Shown here: in pieces, positions 12,785 through 21,876 of the stretch | Layout: every line of letters starts with the position of its first letter | Numbering within the stretch: the first letter of the stretch is position 1 | Assembly (NCBI RefSeq): GCF_902806455.1 | Contig: NZ_CADCWQ010000001.1 | Coordinates: 2,046,001-2,110,000, forward strand | Direction: 5' to 3' | DNA from: Virgibacillus doumboii | GTDB taxonomy: Bacteria > Bacillota > Bacilli > Bacillales > Amphibacillaceae | DNA length: 64,000 nucleotides | Position numbers and translations under genes: made by a program | Notes under the pieces: generated by a model | What the model was told of the DNA's origin: nothing | The model's input: only the letters and a program-made list of their open reading frames with translations | Database searches by the model: none

Positions 12785-13022
12785 AAAAAAAGCCTTCTGC
12801 ATCCCCAAAAGGGACGAGAAGACTCGCGGTACCACCCTTATAAATTTAAAATATACTAATTTTAAATTCACTCGTTGTCCGTAACGTGAACTATACGTCC
12901 ATTTCTACTTCAGTTCAAAATGGAAACTCAAGAGCGATCTTCTGAATGTATTGCTGTATCAGGCTCACACCACCCCTGATTCGCTTAACAGTCTATACAA
13001 ACATACTGTCTCTTTCATCGTT
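12785..13022 (-). promoter_or_regulatory. Isoleucine T-box riboswitch of ileS
   Basis: The minus strand carries the T-box sequence AGGGTGGTACCGCG (12838-12825), directly followed by a terminator stem (GTCTTCT CGTCCC / GGGATG CAGAAGGC) and seven T (12791-12785). Upstream is the long stem I region. An ATC triplet at 12938-12936 in the context AGAAGATCGC is the likely specifier codon for isoleucine, agreeing with the downstream gene. Known: uncharged tRNA-Ile stabilises the antiterminator. Confidence 0.93.
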
Positions 13023-13056
13023 TCTTCATATTTCATAAGACCTTATTGTGTAAAGA

Positions 13057-13085
13057 ATTATATGTAAAATTCCATGAAACGTCAA
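13057..13085 (-). promoter_or_regulatory. Sigma-A promoter of the ileS T-box transcript
   Basis: Minus strand -35 TTGACG (13085-13080), exactly 17 bp, -10 TATAAT (13062-13057). It lies immediately before the T-box stem I and just touches the end of divIVA. Near-consensus, no competing gene. Confidence 0.82.
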
Positions 13086-13088
13086 GGT

Positions 13089-13592
13089 CTATGCTTTATT
13101 TTCAACAAATTCGAGTTCCTCACCCAATTCCTCATCAAATAAATCTTCCCAGTCTTCCGTATCAATCATTTCCAGTTGTGCTTCCACAAGCATTTTTAAA
13201 CGGGTACGGAACACTTTAGCCTGCTTTTTCAACTCCTCCACATCCATGGAGATTCGGCGTGACTTGTTCAATGCTTCATTAATTATTCTGTCGGCATTTT
13301 TCTCAGCTTCTTTAATAATTAATTTCGATTCTTTTGTTGCATTTCCCTTTAATTCCTCTGCAGTTTCCTGTGCTATTAAAATTGACTGATTCAAGGTTGT
13401 TTCAATGTTGGTGAAATGTCCCAGCTTTTCATTTAATTGTTCAACTTTTTCCTTTAATTCTTTCTTTTCACGAATAGCCATCTCATAATCTTTTATTACC
13501 TGATCCAAAAATTCGTTGACCTCATCTTCATCATATCCACGGAAGCTTCTTGTAAACTCCTTGTTATGAATATCTAGTGGTGTTAATGACAC
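13089..13592 (-). CDS. divIVA: Cell-division / polarity protein DivIVA
   Basis: Coiled-coil scaffold that binds curved membrane at septa and poles and anchors Min and sporulation factors. The N-terminal membrane-targeting region SLTPLDIHNKEFTRSFRGYD is followed by EDEVNEFLDQVIKDYE and a long heptad-rich coiled coil to about residue 150, then an acidic tail. The frame extends 12 codons upstream, but the GTG at 13592 has GAGGAGG eight bases before it and gives the canonical start (167 aa). Last gene of the ylm cluster; transcription probably reads on towards the ileS leader, as no terminator is seen. Confidence 0.95.
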   Translation of the reverse strand: MSLTPLDIHNKEFTRSFRGYDEDEVNEFLDQVIKDYEMAIREKKELKEKVEQLNEKLGHFTNIETTLNQSILIAQETAEELKGNATKESKLIIKEAEKNADRIINEALNKSRRISMDVEELKKQAKVFRTRLKMLVEAQLEMIDTEDWEDLFDEELGEELEFVENKA

Positions 13593-13702
13593 ACAGGCCA
13601 CCTCCTCTATAATTTTGACGCTTTTCATTAAAATAATAATTAAAAGTGCTGTAATACGTTTTATTTCGACAAAAAAATAAATAATCCTGCAAAATAAATA
13701 AA

Positions 13703-14485
13703 TTATTTTAATAGAGCAGTAGTAATTTTATATTTATCCTTTTTTGTCCGTCCATTAATACGTACCAGTTTACTTCTCCCTTTCCCGCGTAAAGAGAGTA
13801 AGTCACCTTCTTCAAGCAGAAATTTTCCATCATCTACTATTTTATAATTCACCTTGACCAAACGTTTGGTAATCGTTTCAGCCGCTTCTTTTCTGGAGAT
13901 ATTGTAGATTGCTTTTAATACGGTATCCAGTCGTAATGAAGAGACAGTCTGATCTGATTCCGTCCAGTTTGATTCTTTTTTGACAAATGATAAAGGCGGC
14001 TTTTCTTCAAACGTTACTTTTGCTTTCTTAATTGACGTAAGATTGGCCAATACATAGGAAGCAATTTCATCTGCAAGTACAATTTGAATTAAACCGTCTT
14101 CCACGAAGATATCACCCAGTTTTTTTCGTTTAATTCCCAATGACAAGAATGCACCCATTACATCCCGATGACTGAGTGAAACAAATTTGTCATGATATGA
14201 AGCTTGCATTAGAGTAATCTGAAAATCTTCATCGGATACTTCATCATACATCGGAGCAATTATCAGACGATTTCGTTCCGTATAGTTATTGCCGCCGTAT
14301 TTATAAAGCTTTAAATCTTCGCGGTTAGTTCCAATTAACATGTCAACAATTTGCTGTTCCCTCGGGTCGAGAAAATCAGTTACCTTTTTTATATATGTTC
14401 GTTCAACCTGATCAATCCAGGATAGGACACTGTCAATAAACGGCTGTTCTTCTTTTCTAAAGTGCTGATATATATCCATACTCAT
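13703..14485 (-). CDS. ylmH: S4-domain RNA-binding protein YlmH
   Basis: Ribosome/RNA-associated S4-domain protein conserved beside sepF and divIVA in Firmicutes; recent work links the family to ribosome quality control. The N-terminal part contains DPREQQIVDMLIG, and the C-terminal S4 domain (about residues 180-245) includes LRLDTVLKAIYNISR and DLLSLRGKGRSKL. At 260 aa it is full length. It starts six bases after ylmG and is followed by a 110-bp gap before the divIVA start. Confidence 0.88.
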   Translation of the reverse strand: MSMDIYQHFRKEEQPFIDSVLSWIDQVERTYIKKVTDFLDPREQQIVDMLIGTNREDLKLYKYGGNNYTERNRLIIAPMYDEVSDEDFQITLMQASYHDKFVSLSHRDVMGAFLSLGIKRKKLGDIFVEDGLIQIVLADEIASYVLANLTSIKKAKVTFEEKPPLSFVKKESNWTESDQTVSSLRLDTVLKAIYNISRKEAAETITKRLVKVNYKIVDDGKFLLEEGDLLSLRGKGRSKLVRINGRTKKDKYKITTALLK

Positions 14486-14490
14486 CTGCC

Positions 14491-14754
14491 TTACATCATG
14501 CCAAACAGCACCGGTAACCCATATGCTCTGGCAAAATACAATACAAAAATGGCGACAATAGGTGAAATATCAATCATTCCAATCGGCGGTATAATCTTCC
14601 GGAATGGCTCAAGATATGGTTCACAAATCTTACTTAAAAATTCTCCGAAAGCCGACTCACGCGCACCTGGAAACCATGACATAAAAATATAAATGATTAA
14701 TGCAAAGCTGTATATTTCCAGCGCATAATATAATAACATTAGCAATTGCTGCAT
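14491..14754 (-). CDS. ylmG: YggT-family membrane protein YlmG
   Basis: Small membrane protein (87 aa) with two hydrophobic helices flanking a conserved amphipathic segment, [20 protein letters not shown], then a repeated PFRKIIPP motif. The YggT family is linked to division in cyanobacteria and plastids, but its molecular role in Bacillus is not established. It lies between sepF (6 bp) and ylmH (5 bp), the normal position. Confidence 0.9.
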   Translation of the reverse strand: MQQLLMLLYYALEIYSFALIIYIFMSWFPGARESAFGEFLSKICEPYLEPFRKIIPPIGMIDISPIVAIFVLYFARAYGLPVLFGMM

Positions 14755-14760
14755 ACTACA

Positions 14761-15195
14761 CTACCATCCTTTTTCAAATTCATCTTCCTCTGCAAATGAT
14801 TCAGTTATTGTCCCTGATACATCAACGTTATCCGGGGTGCAAAGAAAAGTCTGTGAACCCAGCTTTTGAATGTCACCCTTCACTGCATAAACCGTACCGC
14901 TTAAAAAGTCAACAATACGCTTTGCCTGGTTGTGATCCACACGCTGCAGGTTAATAACAACTGCCCGACTGTTTACGATACTGTCTGCGATTTCCTGTGC
15001 CTCACCATAGTTTCGTGGTTCACATAACACAACTTTTGACGTTTTCTGCTGCATACTTGTTAGATTAACGACATTCTGATTTTTCTGGTTTGGATTGCCT
15101 TTCGAGTCAGGTATATCCAGATCCTCATGAGTCTCTACATATTCATACTCGTCATCCATTGTAAAAAAATTTTTGACTTTATTTTTTATGCTCAT
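14761..15195 (-). CDS. sepF: Cell division protein SepF
   Basis: Membrane anchor and bundler of FtsZ protofilaments. The N-terminal [16 protein letters not shown] is the amphipathic membrane-binding helix, followed by a variable linker and the conserved globular domain from about residue 55 ([50 protein letters not shown]). 144 aa, full length. Together with ftsA and ftsZ in this window, both membrane tethers of the Z-ring are present. Confidence 0.95.
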   Translation of the reverse strand: MSIKNKVKNFFTMDDEYEYVETHEDLDIPDSKGNPNQKNQNVVNLTSMQQKTSKVVLCEPRNYGEAQEIADSIVNSRAVVINLQRVDHNQAKRIVDFLSGTVYAVKGDIQKLGSQTFLCTPDNVDVSGTITESFAEEDEFEKGW

Positions 15196-15210
15196 CTTTT
15201 CACCTCTTTC

Positions 15211-15891
15211 TTACTGTCCTACCAGGCTGGAACCGATCCGAATATGTGTTGCTCCTTCTTCAACAGCTAGTTGATAATCATTACTCATCCCCATGGATAA
15301 ATACGCACATGGAGCATGTGGTAGGTCCTTAGCAACTACATCATCCCGTAATGATGCCAAATGTCTAAAAATCTTTCGCAGCCGTGCTTCATCATCAATG
15401 TGTGGTGCCATTGTCATCAGACCTGCAATTCGAACATTTTCATATACCTTTAATTCTTCTATGAAGGAAAGAACATCTTCAGGTGCAAGTCCATGTTTTG
15501 ATTCTTCGCCACTGACATTTACCTGTACAAAGCAATCTACCGGCTTTACTGCCCGTTTATTAATCTCTTTGGCAAGTGACATCCGGTCAAGTGAATGAAC
15601 AGCATCAACCTTATCGATTATTTCCTTCACTTTTCTGGATTGCAGTGTACCAATAAAATGCCATTTTGCCTGATCCTGTATGTATTCATATTTTTCAAGA
15701 AAACCTTCCAAACGATTTTCGCCAAGATTTTTAATTCCAGCGTTAATTGCTTCCTCTGTTCGTTCTATTGTAACATATTTCGTTACGCCAATTATGGTTA
15801 TTTCGTCACGATTTCGATTACTTCTAGTACATGCTTGTCTAATATTATTATCTATTTTCTTTAAATTTGCTGCTACATCCATTATAACCAT
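15211..15891 (-). CDS. ylmE: PLP homeostasis protein (YggS/YlmE family)
   Basis: Pyridoxal-phosphate-binding TIM-barrel protein that buffers PLP and affects amino-acid metabolism. The PLP lysine is in IIGVTKYVTIER, and other motifs are LGENRLEGFLEKYE, WHFIGTLQSRKVKEI and LSMGMSNDYQLAVEEGATHIRIG. 226 aa, full length. The ATG at 15891 has GGAGG four bases upstream; a second ATG three codons on is possible. It is followed by sepF after 15 bp. Confidence 0.93.
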   Translation of the reverse strand: MVIMDVAANLKKIDNNIRQACTRSNRNRDEITIIGVTKYVTIERTEEAINAGIKNLGENRLEGFLEKYEYIQDQAKWHFIGTLQSRKVKEIIDKVDAVHSLDRMSLAKEINKRAVKPVDCFVQVNVSGEESKHGLAPEDVLSFIEELKVYENVRIAGLMTMAPHIDDEARLRKIFRHLASLRDDVVAKDLPHAPCAYLSMGMSNDYQLAVEEGATHIRIGSSLVGQ

Positions 15892-15909
15892 CGCTCCTCC
15901 CGAGTATAA

Positions 15910-16719
15910 TCATGAAGTATAACCAATATACCCCAGCATTCTGCCTGTTTTGCCGTGATCACGCCGATGTGAGAAAAATAATGCTTCATCAGTGAATGTG
16001 CAATATTTTGTTATATCTATATTATGGGGTTGTACACCGTGTTGTAAAAGAATTTCTACATTTAACTGCTTCAAATCCAATAAATAGCGATTATTTTCTA
16101 ATGGAATAACCGATTTCCCAAAAAACTTTTCCGGAATATGGCTCGTAACATGTTTGTCAACTTCGTATACTTCCTGTGATATACATGGACCAATCACTAC
16201 AAGCAGATTAGCCGGATCGGTGCCAACCGATTTAAATGTATCGACCATTTTTTCACCAATTCGATGAACTGTTCCTTTCCATCCTGCATGAGCAATACCT
16301 ATATATTCCGTATCAGGATCAAAAAAATAAAGTGGAACACAATCAGCATAAAACGCTGTACACAAAACACCAGTACAATTGGTTACTATTCCATCTATGT
16401 TTTCCAAAGAAGAGGAATAGGATTTTGCCCCTTTCCCTTTATCTTCGTCCTTGACAATGTGTACATTTGTTTGATGTGTCTGTTCACCGGAAACCCATGA
16501 TTCCAGCCCTATATTCAGATCCTTTGCCAGCTTATGCCGGTTTGTAATCACATCCTCTTTCCTGTCAGGTACATGTAAACCAAGATTAAACGTATGAAAA
16601 GGACGCTGACTGGTGCCGCCATTTCTGGTTGTAAAACCAGCTTTAAGCCGGCTGTTCATGTTTTGCCATTTTTCAATATGCAGATTTGAATCGGAATTTT
16701 GCAGGAATGGTTCAGCCAT
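15910..16719 (-). CDS. pgeF: YfiH/YlmD-family purine nucleoside phosphorylase (peptidoglycan-editing factor type)
   Basis: Member of the DUF152/YfiH family. Characterised members act as purine nucleoside phosphorylase/adenosine deaminase, and in E. coli as an editing factor limiting faulty peptidoglycan precursors. Signature motifs are TNRHKLAKDLNI, GEQTHQTNVHIV, FYADCVPLYFFDP, AHAGWKGTVHRIGEKMV and VIGPCISQEVYEV, containing the conserved His/Cys zinc ligands. 269 aa. In B. subtilis this position is ylmD; the operon continues into ylmE after 18 bp. Confidence 0.9.
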   Translation of the reverse strand: MAEPFLQNSDSNLHIEKWQNMNSRLKAGFTTRNGGTSQRPFHTFNLGLHVPDRKEDVITNRHKLAKDLNIGLESWVSGEQTHQTNVHIVKDEDKGKGAKSYSSSLENIDGIVTNCTGVLCTAFYADCVPLYFFDPDTEYIGIAHAGWKGTVHRIGEKMVDTFKSVGTDPANLLVVIGPCISQEVYEVDKHVTSHIPEKFFGKSVIPLENNRYLLDLKQLNVEILLQHGVQPHNIDITKYCTFTDEALFFSHRRDHGKTGRMLGYIGYTS

Positions 16720-16769
16720 GTCGATTCCTCCTAATGTTATACTTGTACCATTCTATCATATTTTTTGCA

Positions 16770-17042
16770 TTATTCGATAAGATACTGCCCTGGATACAGG
16801 GACGGCGTTTTCCGTTCACGCACAAGGATAACATCAGAGCCAATAGTTTCAATATCACTCCACGGAATTACCATCTCTCCGGCTTTCCCGAATAAACCGG
16901 ACTTTTTATCTTTTACAATAAGTATTAACGCTGTTATTTTACCAGTGTTCCCATCAATTTCTAAATCAGAAATATGTCCAAGCCTTCTGCCATCATTAAT
17001 AACAATAACCTCTTTTATTTGTAAATCAGATAACTTAATCAA
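16770..17042 (-). CDS. ylmC: PRC-barrel protein YlmC/YmxH
   Basis: Small PRC-barrel protein of the YlmC/YmxH family, conserved in spore formers; molecular function unknown. The sequence IKLSDLQIKEVIVINDGRRLG leads into the barrel repeat (DLEIDGNTGKITALIL, GEMVIPWSDIETIGSDVILV). The reading frame extends 40 codons upstream, but that part is low-quality AT-rich sequence. The TTG at 17042 has GCAGGTG seven bases upstream and yields the family N-terminus (90 aa). First gene of the ylmC-divIVA cluster. Confidence 0.85.
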   Translation of the reverse strand: MIKLSDLQIKEVIVINDGRRLGHISDLEIDGNTGKITALILIVKDKKSGLFGKAGEMVIPWSDIETIGSDVILVRERKTPSLYPGQYLIE

Positions 17043-17179
17043 TTTAATACACCTGCCTTTGTACAGATATATATGCAAGAGAGGAACAAAAAAAACAGGA
17101 AATGTTATTGATTTTCCTTTCACTTCTATAATCGAATCCCAAATTAAAAAAGTGGCATTCAAAATGAATATTTTTCCGC

Positions 17180-17212
17180 AAAAAAAACGCCACCAAATCG
17201 GGTTTGGTGACG
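17180..17212 (-). terminator. Terminator between sigG/E1 and ylmC
   Basis: Minus-strand stem CACCAAA / TTTGGTG with a GC extension, then eight T. It would stop transcripts coming from sigG through E1 and isolate the ylmC-divIVA unit. Confidence 0.75.
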
Positions 17213-17275
17213 ATAGTATATATGAAGGGATATATTTTTCCGGCTGGTACTTTTTTGTTTGTTATCTTTATACAC

Positions 17276-17808
17276 AGTTGACATAAAATGCGAATTACTT
17301 TAAAAACAGTTGAGAGTAAAAACACCGCTGCGGAAATACACTTCGCTTTCCGTCGGCGGCTGTTGAGCCCTCCTCGTGCTTACGCACTCAGATGTCTCAT
17401 CTAGGCCTTTCCTCCCACAGGAGTCTCAGCGTATTTCCTCCGCTAAGTTTTTGCTTTTAACCATCTGGCTAGAGTAATATATTTAAACTCACCAAACTAG
17501 CAGCTGGAATATGAGAAATTCCCCGAAAAGTAAAACCACTTTTTTTATGCGATGTGCCACTGTCCAGCATTCCTTGTCAACTAGAAGAGCAAGCTAGAAG
17601 GTTGGGACATAACGAAAACGTGTAACAGAAAAAACGAACAACGTACGAAACCAGCGTAGGAAATATACGTAGACTCCTGCGGGAAGAAAAGCCTAGGTGA
17701 GACTACGAAACGCGATAGCGATTCGGAGGCTCACCAGCTTCCCGCGGAAAGCGGAGTATATTTCCGGAGCGGTGTCATAGCACTCAACCGTAGTTCGCAT
17801 TATATGGA
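17276..17808. repeat. Repeat element E1 (composite palindromic element)
   Basis: Fills the non-coding stretch between ylmC and sigG (17043-17868). Left end TTGACATAAAATGCGAATTA (17278-17297), right end TAGTTCGCATTATATGG (17791-17807), its approximate inverted copy. A direct arm with CGCTGCGGAAATACACTTCG and ending TATTTCCTCCGCT occupies 17323-17444; the same arm returns inverted at 17653-17777, giving a nested palindrome. The middle (17510-17600) resembles the middle of E4. No usable open reading frame. Confidence 0.8.
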
Positions 17809-17868
17809 AAATGTTAAATAGTCGGTTCGTACTTTTTCGTTAAATAGTAATAATTTTTTAAAAAAACC

Positions 17869-18648
17869 TTACTCAAACATCTGTTTGTTCATTTGATCAA
17901 TTGCTGCTTTTTCAAGGCGTGATACTTGTGCTTGTGATATTCCGATTTCATCAGCCACCTCCATTTGTGTCTTGCCCTGAAAGAAGCGCTTGTTCAGAAT
18001 GTTTTTTTCACGTTCGTTTAGTCTGTACATCCCTTCCTTTAACGATAGTTTATCTACCCAGGAAGAATCTTTGTCTTTGTCATCACTTAATTGATCCACT
18101 ACATAGATAGGATCTCCACCATCATTATAAATTGGTTCGAACAAGGAAACAGGATCTTGTATTGCATCCATCGCAAATACAATATCTGAGTATGGGACAC
18201 CCATTTCCTCTGCAATTTCCATCGGTGTTGGTTCTTTTGAATTTTTACTTATTAGCTTCTCCCTCACCTGTAATGCTTTATAGGCAATATCACGCAATGA
18301 TCTTGATACCCTGATTGGGTTATTATCACGCAAATATCTTCTTATTTCACCTATAATCATGGGAACAGCATATGTTGAAAATCTCACATTATGTCCTAAA
18401 TCAAAATTATCAATCGATTTCATTAGTCCAATACAACCTACCTGGAACAAATCATCAACGTACTCTCCACGATTATTGAATCGTTGAATTACACTTAAAA
18501 CAAGTCGTAAGTTTCCATTAACCAATTCCTCTCTAGCTGATAAATCACCTTCTTGCATTCTAGTGAACAATGCACGCATTTCATCATTTTTTAGTACAGG
18601 TAATTTTGATGTGTCTACACCACAAATTTCAACTTTATGTCTAGTCAT
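17869..18648 (-). CDS. sigG: RNA polymerase sporulation sigma factor SigG
   Basis: Late forespore sigma factor that directs genes for spore protection and germination. The N-terminal KVEICGVDTSKLPVL is the SigG-specific segment; region 2 is GNLRLVLSVIQRFNNRGEYVDDLFQVGCIGLM with FSTYAVPMIIGEIRRYLRDN, and region 4 ends in QMEVADEIGISQAQVSRLEK. 259 aa, full length. The start at 18648 has GGGAGG upstream. It is third after spoIIGA-sigE as in B. subtilis, with a strong hairpin and a candidate forespore promoter in its 123-bp leader. E1 follows it. Confidence 0.96.
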   Translation of the reverse strand: MTRHKVEICGVDTSKLPVLKNDEMRALFTRMQEGDLSAREELVNGNLRLVLSVIQRFNNRGEYVDDLFQVGCIGLMKSIDNFDLGHNVRFSTYAVPMIIGEIRRYLRDNNPIRVSRSLRDIAYKALQVREKLISKNSKEPTPMEIAEEMGVPYSDIVFAMDAIQDPVSLFEPIYNDGGDPIYVVDQLSDDKDKDSSWVDKLSLKEGMYRLNEREKNILNKRFFQGKTQMEVADEIGISQAQVSRLEKAAIDQMNKQMFE

Positions 18649-18667
18649 TCTGTTCTACCCTCCCGGT

Positions 18668-18696
18668 TGGAGATGCTGTTCATGGACAGTATCTCC
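18668..18696 (-). promoter_or_regulatory. Leader hairpin before sigG
   Basis: Minus strand reads GGAGATACTGT, loop CCATGA, then ACAGCATCTCC: an 11-base stem with one G-T type pair, ending about 8 bases before the GGGAGG ribosome-binding site. No T run follows, so it is not a terminator. In B. subtilis the sigG leader also contains a hairpin that dampens translation. Confidence 0.65.
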
Positions 18697-18716
18697 CCAT
18701 AGGAGGATTTTTATGC
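18688..18716 (-). promoter_or_regulatory. Candidate SigF/SigG-type promoter of sigG
   Basis: Minus strand has GCATAA (18716-18711), then a 12-13 bp spacer and GGGGAGATA (18698-18690), close to the forespore consensus GCATR and GGNRANANT, with one mismatch. It lies in the expected place upstream of sigG, but the -10 overlaps the leader hairpin and the spacing is short. Weak call. Confidence 0.3.
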
Positions 18717-18771
18717 AAGGTGATTCGGTATTAAAGTGATCTGAAAATACGCGAAATCATGCAGCAGTAGG

Positions 18772-19491
18772 TCAAACCATTTTATTAAATTCTTTTTGCA
18801 ATCGCCTGATGATTTTTTTCTCCAAACGGGAAATATATGACTGGGAAATACCCAGCATATCTGCAACATCTTTTTGTGTTTTTTCTTCCTGGCCAACTAA
18901 ACCAAAGCGAAGTTCCATAATCTGTTTTTCCCGTGGATTCAACTGTGAAAGTGCATTTTTCAATAAGCGTTTGTCTACATTAGATTCAATATCCCTCGTA
19001 ATGATATCTTCATCCGTACCCATCACATCGGATAACAGCAGTTCATTGCCATCCCAGTCTATATTTAGTGGTTCATCAAATGAAATTTCCGATTTCAATT
19101 TATTGTTTCTGCGCAAATACATTAGAATTTCATTTTCAATACACCTGGAGGCATAGGTTGCCAGCTTAATTTTCTTTTCCGGATTGAATGTATTGACAGC
19201 TTTAATCAGACCGATTGTTCCTATGCTGATCAAATCCTCAATATTTATACCGGTATTTTCAAATTTTCGTGCAATATACACCACTAAACGCAGATTTCGT
19301 TCAATCAGCATAGCTCTTGCTGATTTATCACCTTTTGGAAGTAACTCCAACAATTCACGTTCTTCTTCTTTTGATAATGGAGGCGGTAAAGCTTCACTGC
19401 CACCAATATAATAGATTTCATCTGTTTTAAATCCAAACTTGAATAACAGTCTATACCACCATAAACGTATTTTGAGTTTCCATAATTTCAA
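18772..19491 (-). CDS. sigE: RNA polymerase sporulation sigma factor SigE (pro-sigma-E)
   Basis: Early mother-cell sigma factor, made as an inactive precursor with a membrane-associated pro-sequence that SpoIIGA removes. The pro-region [20 protein letters not shown] is followed by [16 protein letters not shown] near the cleavage area; region 2 is [16 protein letters not shown] and region 4 ends with [16 protein letters not shown]. The frame extends to 19548, but the TTG at 19491 has AAAGGGG nine bases upstream and gives exactly 239 aa, the B. subtilis length. It starts 71 bp after spoIIGA. Confidence 0.95.
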   Translation of the reverse strand: MKLWKLKIRLWWYRLLFKFGFKTDEIYYIGGSEALPPPLSKEEERELLELLPKGDKSARAMLIERNLRLVVYIARKFENTGINIEDLISIGTIGLIKAVNTFNPEKKIKLATYASRCIENEILMYLRRNNKLKSEISFDEPLNIDWDGNELLLSDVMGTDEDIITRDIESNVDKRLLKNALSQLNPREKQIMELRFGLVGQEEKTQKDVADMLGISQSYISRLEKKIIRRLQKEFNKMV

Positions 19492-19562
19492 ATTAAGTCG
19501 CCCCTTTTTAGCATTTATTTCGCAATAATTGGCGGTAATAGCCATCATTGCCGTCAGGTCTA

Positions 19563-20483
19563 CTAAGCTGAGTGAACAGTTGCCAGTTTAATAATCTGCG
19601 GATGTAATAAACAGTGATACGATTGGTCCTTCGTAAGTTCAGCAAATTGAATTCCAATCAAGATCTTGCTTGTAACAATTTTCTGATCACCTAAAGCTAT
19701 TTCCAGATTATCTGGTTTAATGGCCATCATAAATGTACGATTCCCTTCAACACCCTGAAACGGTATGATATGAATTCTTTTTTCCCAGCCTTTTGGAAGT
19801 TTTTCAAAATCCAAACTTTCATGAGATAGTTCCAATAATTCCCACTCATCCGAAGTGAACCATTGTTTTAAAAAGTGCTCATCGCATATAATTACAGGTT
19901 TTTTCGTTAACGGGTCTGTCAATTGATTACCGCTATCAATATAACCCGTTGTTGAATAGATTTTATTTTTAATTTTGATAGCAACCGGGCAAAGCTGATC
20001 ATAGCGGATTTTTTCCACTGCATGCTTGTCCATACGGGTCTTTGTGAACAGCCAGACCAATGGGAATCCGATTACAATGAACACCCAGCTGATCGGATCA
20101 CCATAACCACTATTAAACGTAAGAATACCACTGGAAGAGAGCCCAACCGGATTTTGAAGCAAAAAGTGTGTGGCTATCAGTCCACCTCCTATGGCAAATG
20201 TTGTAAAATAAAATAGTAGAAGCAGCTTTGTTAACTGATAAATCGAACGAAATTGAAACGTACATACAATGATAACAATGGAATAAATCAGCTTTCCTGC
20301 CACACTGGTAAAGAATGAATCCGGATAGAATATCGACAGCGGAACTAACAAAGATGCGATAAATGCACCAAATACAATCCTGATTTTACCTGTGCTGTCT
20401 CTTGCCAGAGCTTGCGTAAGCATTAAAAGCATCATATCCAAAAAGAAATTTAACAGCCAGACAGCATCAAGATAAATGGTCAC
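19563..20483 (-). CDS. spoIIGA: Sporulation sigma-E factor processing peptidase SpoIIGA
   Basis: Membrane aspartic protease that processes pro-sigma-E after the SpoIIR signal from the forespore. The N-terminal half (residues 1-160) has five predicted transmembrane segments. The cytoplasmic C-terminal domain carries the catalytic aspartate in [18 protein letters not shown] (about residue 184-201), followed by [10 protein letters not shown] and ILIGI. 306 aa, full length. It is first of the spoIIGA-sigE-sigG unit, with a Spo0A-type promoter region upstream. Confidence 0.95.
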   Translation of the reverse strand: MTIYLDAVWLLNFFLDMMLLMLTQALARDSTGKIRIVFGAFIASLLVPLSIFYPDSFFTSVAGKLIYSIVIIVCTFQFRSIYQLTKLLLLFYFTTFAIGGGLIATHFLLQNPVGLSSSGILTFNSGYGDPISWVFIVIGFPLVWLFTKTRMDKHAVEKIRYDQLCPVAIKIKNKIYSTTGYIDSGNQLTDPLTKKPVIICDEHFLKQWFTSDEWELLELSHESLDFEKLPKGWEKRIHIIPFQGVEGNRTFMMAIKPDNLEIALGDQKIVTSKILIGIQFAELTKDQSYHCLLHPQIIKLATVHSA

Positions 20484-20522
20484 ATCGTTCTTCCTTTCAG
20501 TTTATTTATTACCTTTTTTAGA

Positions 20523-20608
20523 AGTATAACTGCTTTCAACAGCAAAGTCTGTCACTTCTTGTATGTGTAATACCGCTAATTTTAACTACTTATCGAAAAC
20601 TTTGTCGG
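20523..20608 (-). promoter_or_regulatory. Candidate Spo0A-activated spoIIGA promoter
   Basis: Minus strand -10 TATACT (20528-20523) and -35-like GTGACA (20555-20550), separated by an unusually long 21 bp. B. subtilis spoIIG is known for a 22-bp spacer that makes it Spo0A-dependent. Two 0A-box-like sites, TATCGAAA and TTTGTCG, lie at 20591-20607 on the plus strand, roughly at -75 to -92. Assigned by eye. Confidence 0.45.
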
Positions 20609-20623
20609 GATTCATGATGTAAC

Positions 20624-20657
20624 AAAAAAGAAGCACTCAGTTTTACTGAATGCTTCT
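20624..20657 (-). terminator. Terminator after ftsZ
   Basis: Minus-strand stem AGAAGCATTCAGT / ACTGAGTGCTTCT followed by six T, about 20 bases after the ftsZ stop. It separates the division genes from the sporulation unit. Confidence 0.88.
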
Positions 20658-20677
20658 CTTAACTATAAATAGTATAC

Positions 20678-21808
20678 CTATCGACGTCGATTACGGTTTC
20701 TTAAAAATGTAGGAATATCCAACTCATCATCCGGATCTGGACGGCTTTGTTCATTTTGTCCGTGGCCTCGCACTGGCTCATCTGCCTGCTTTGTTGCAGC
20801 ATGCTGATTGTGATTGATAACAGGCCGCTGTTTAGGCTGATTATCCACTTTCTGGTTCTCATCGAAGCCGGTTGCGATAACCGTTACAATGATTTCATCC
20901 TTCAGATTTTCATTGATGACCGACCCGAAAATAACATTTACTTCATTGTCTGCTGCGGAGGTAACAAGGTCAGCAGCTTCCTGTACCTCATACAAGCTTA
21001 AATTCGCACCCCCCGTGATATTCATCAGAATGCCATGTGCTCCGTCTACGGAAGTTTCCAGCAGTGGGGATGAAATAGCTTTTTTTGCAGCCTCAGTAGC
21101 ACGGTTTTCACCAGTTGCAATACCAATTCCCATTAATGCAGAACCTTTGTCAAACATGATTGTTTTAACGTCGGCAAAGTCCACATTAATCAAACCAGGT
21201 TTTGCGATCAAGTCGGAAATACCCTGTACACCCTGACGAAGTACATTATCCGCTTCACGGAACGCTTCAAGCATTGGTGTATTTTTATCAACGATTTCAA
21301 GTAAACGATCATTTGGTATAACAATCAGGGTATCTACGCTGCTCTTTAAGGAATCAATGCCGGATACTGCCTGGGTTGATCGTCTTCTTCCTTCAAATGT
21401 AAATGGACGTGTTACAACACCAACAGTCAATGCACCGATTTCTTTAGCAATCTGAGCAATTACAGGTGCAGCTCCAGTACCGGTACCGCCGCCCATTCCA
21501 GCTGTAACAAAAATCATGTCAGCACCCTGTAGTGCCTCCTCCAACTGCTCTTTGCTTTCTTCGGCAGCTTTTTTGCCGACCTCAGGATTTGCACCTGCAC
21601 CCAAACCACGAGTAAGTTTACCACCAATTTGAAGTTTGGTTTCCGCTTTTGATAGATTCAATGCCTGCGCATCTGTATTAACAGCGATGAACTCAACGCC
21701 TTCAACACCATGTTCAATCATGCGATTAACAGCGTTACTTCCACCGCCACCTACACCAATTACTTTTATTGTTGCCAGTTGATCCATATTTGTGTCAAAC
21801 TCTAACAT
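20678..21808 (-). CDS. ftsZ: Cell division GTPase FtsZ
   Basis: Tubulin homologue that forms the Z-ring. GTP-binding signature [18 protein letters not shown] near residue 105, N-terminal [18 protein letters not shown], and T7 synergy loop FADVKTIM. The C-terminal peptide [16 protein letters not shown] is the docking site for FtsA, SepF and others, preceded by a variable linker. The frame extends 8 codons, but GGAGG before the ATG at 21808 gives [15 protein letters not shown] (376 aa). It follows ftsA after 68 bp and ends at a strong terminator. Confidence 0.98.
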   Translation of the reverse strand: MLEFDTNMDQLATIKVIGVGGGGSNAVNRMIEHGVEGVEFIAVNTDAQALNLSKAETKLQIGGKLTRGLGAGANPEVGKKAAEESKEQLEEALQGADMIFVTAGMGGGTGTGAAPVIAQIAKEIGALTVGVVTRPFTFEGRRRSTQAVSGIDSLKSSVDTLIVIPNDRLLEIVDKNTPMLEAFREADNVLRQGVQGISDLIAKPGLINVDFADVKTIMFDKGSALMGIGIATGENRATEAAKKAISSPLLETSVDGAHGILMNITGGANLSLYEVQEAADLVTSAADNEVNVIFGSVINENLKDEIIVTVIATGFDENQKVDNQPKQRPVINHNQHAATKQADEPVRGHGQNEQSRPDPDDELDIPTFLRNRNRRR

Positions 21809-21876
21809 ATTTTCGTTCCTCCTAATATGCAAAATTACAAGATTTCCAGAAGCTAATTTTGAGTGGGAACGCTTAT

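Noticed and set aside
16239..17325. Several plus-strand frames opposite ylmD/ylmC and a minus-strand frame at 17044-17325
   Set aside because: Antisense shadows or AT-rich intergenic sequence with no ribosome-binding site or recognisable domain.
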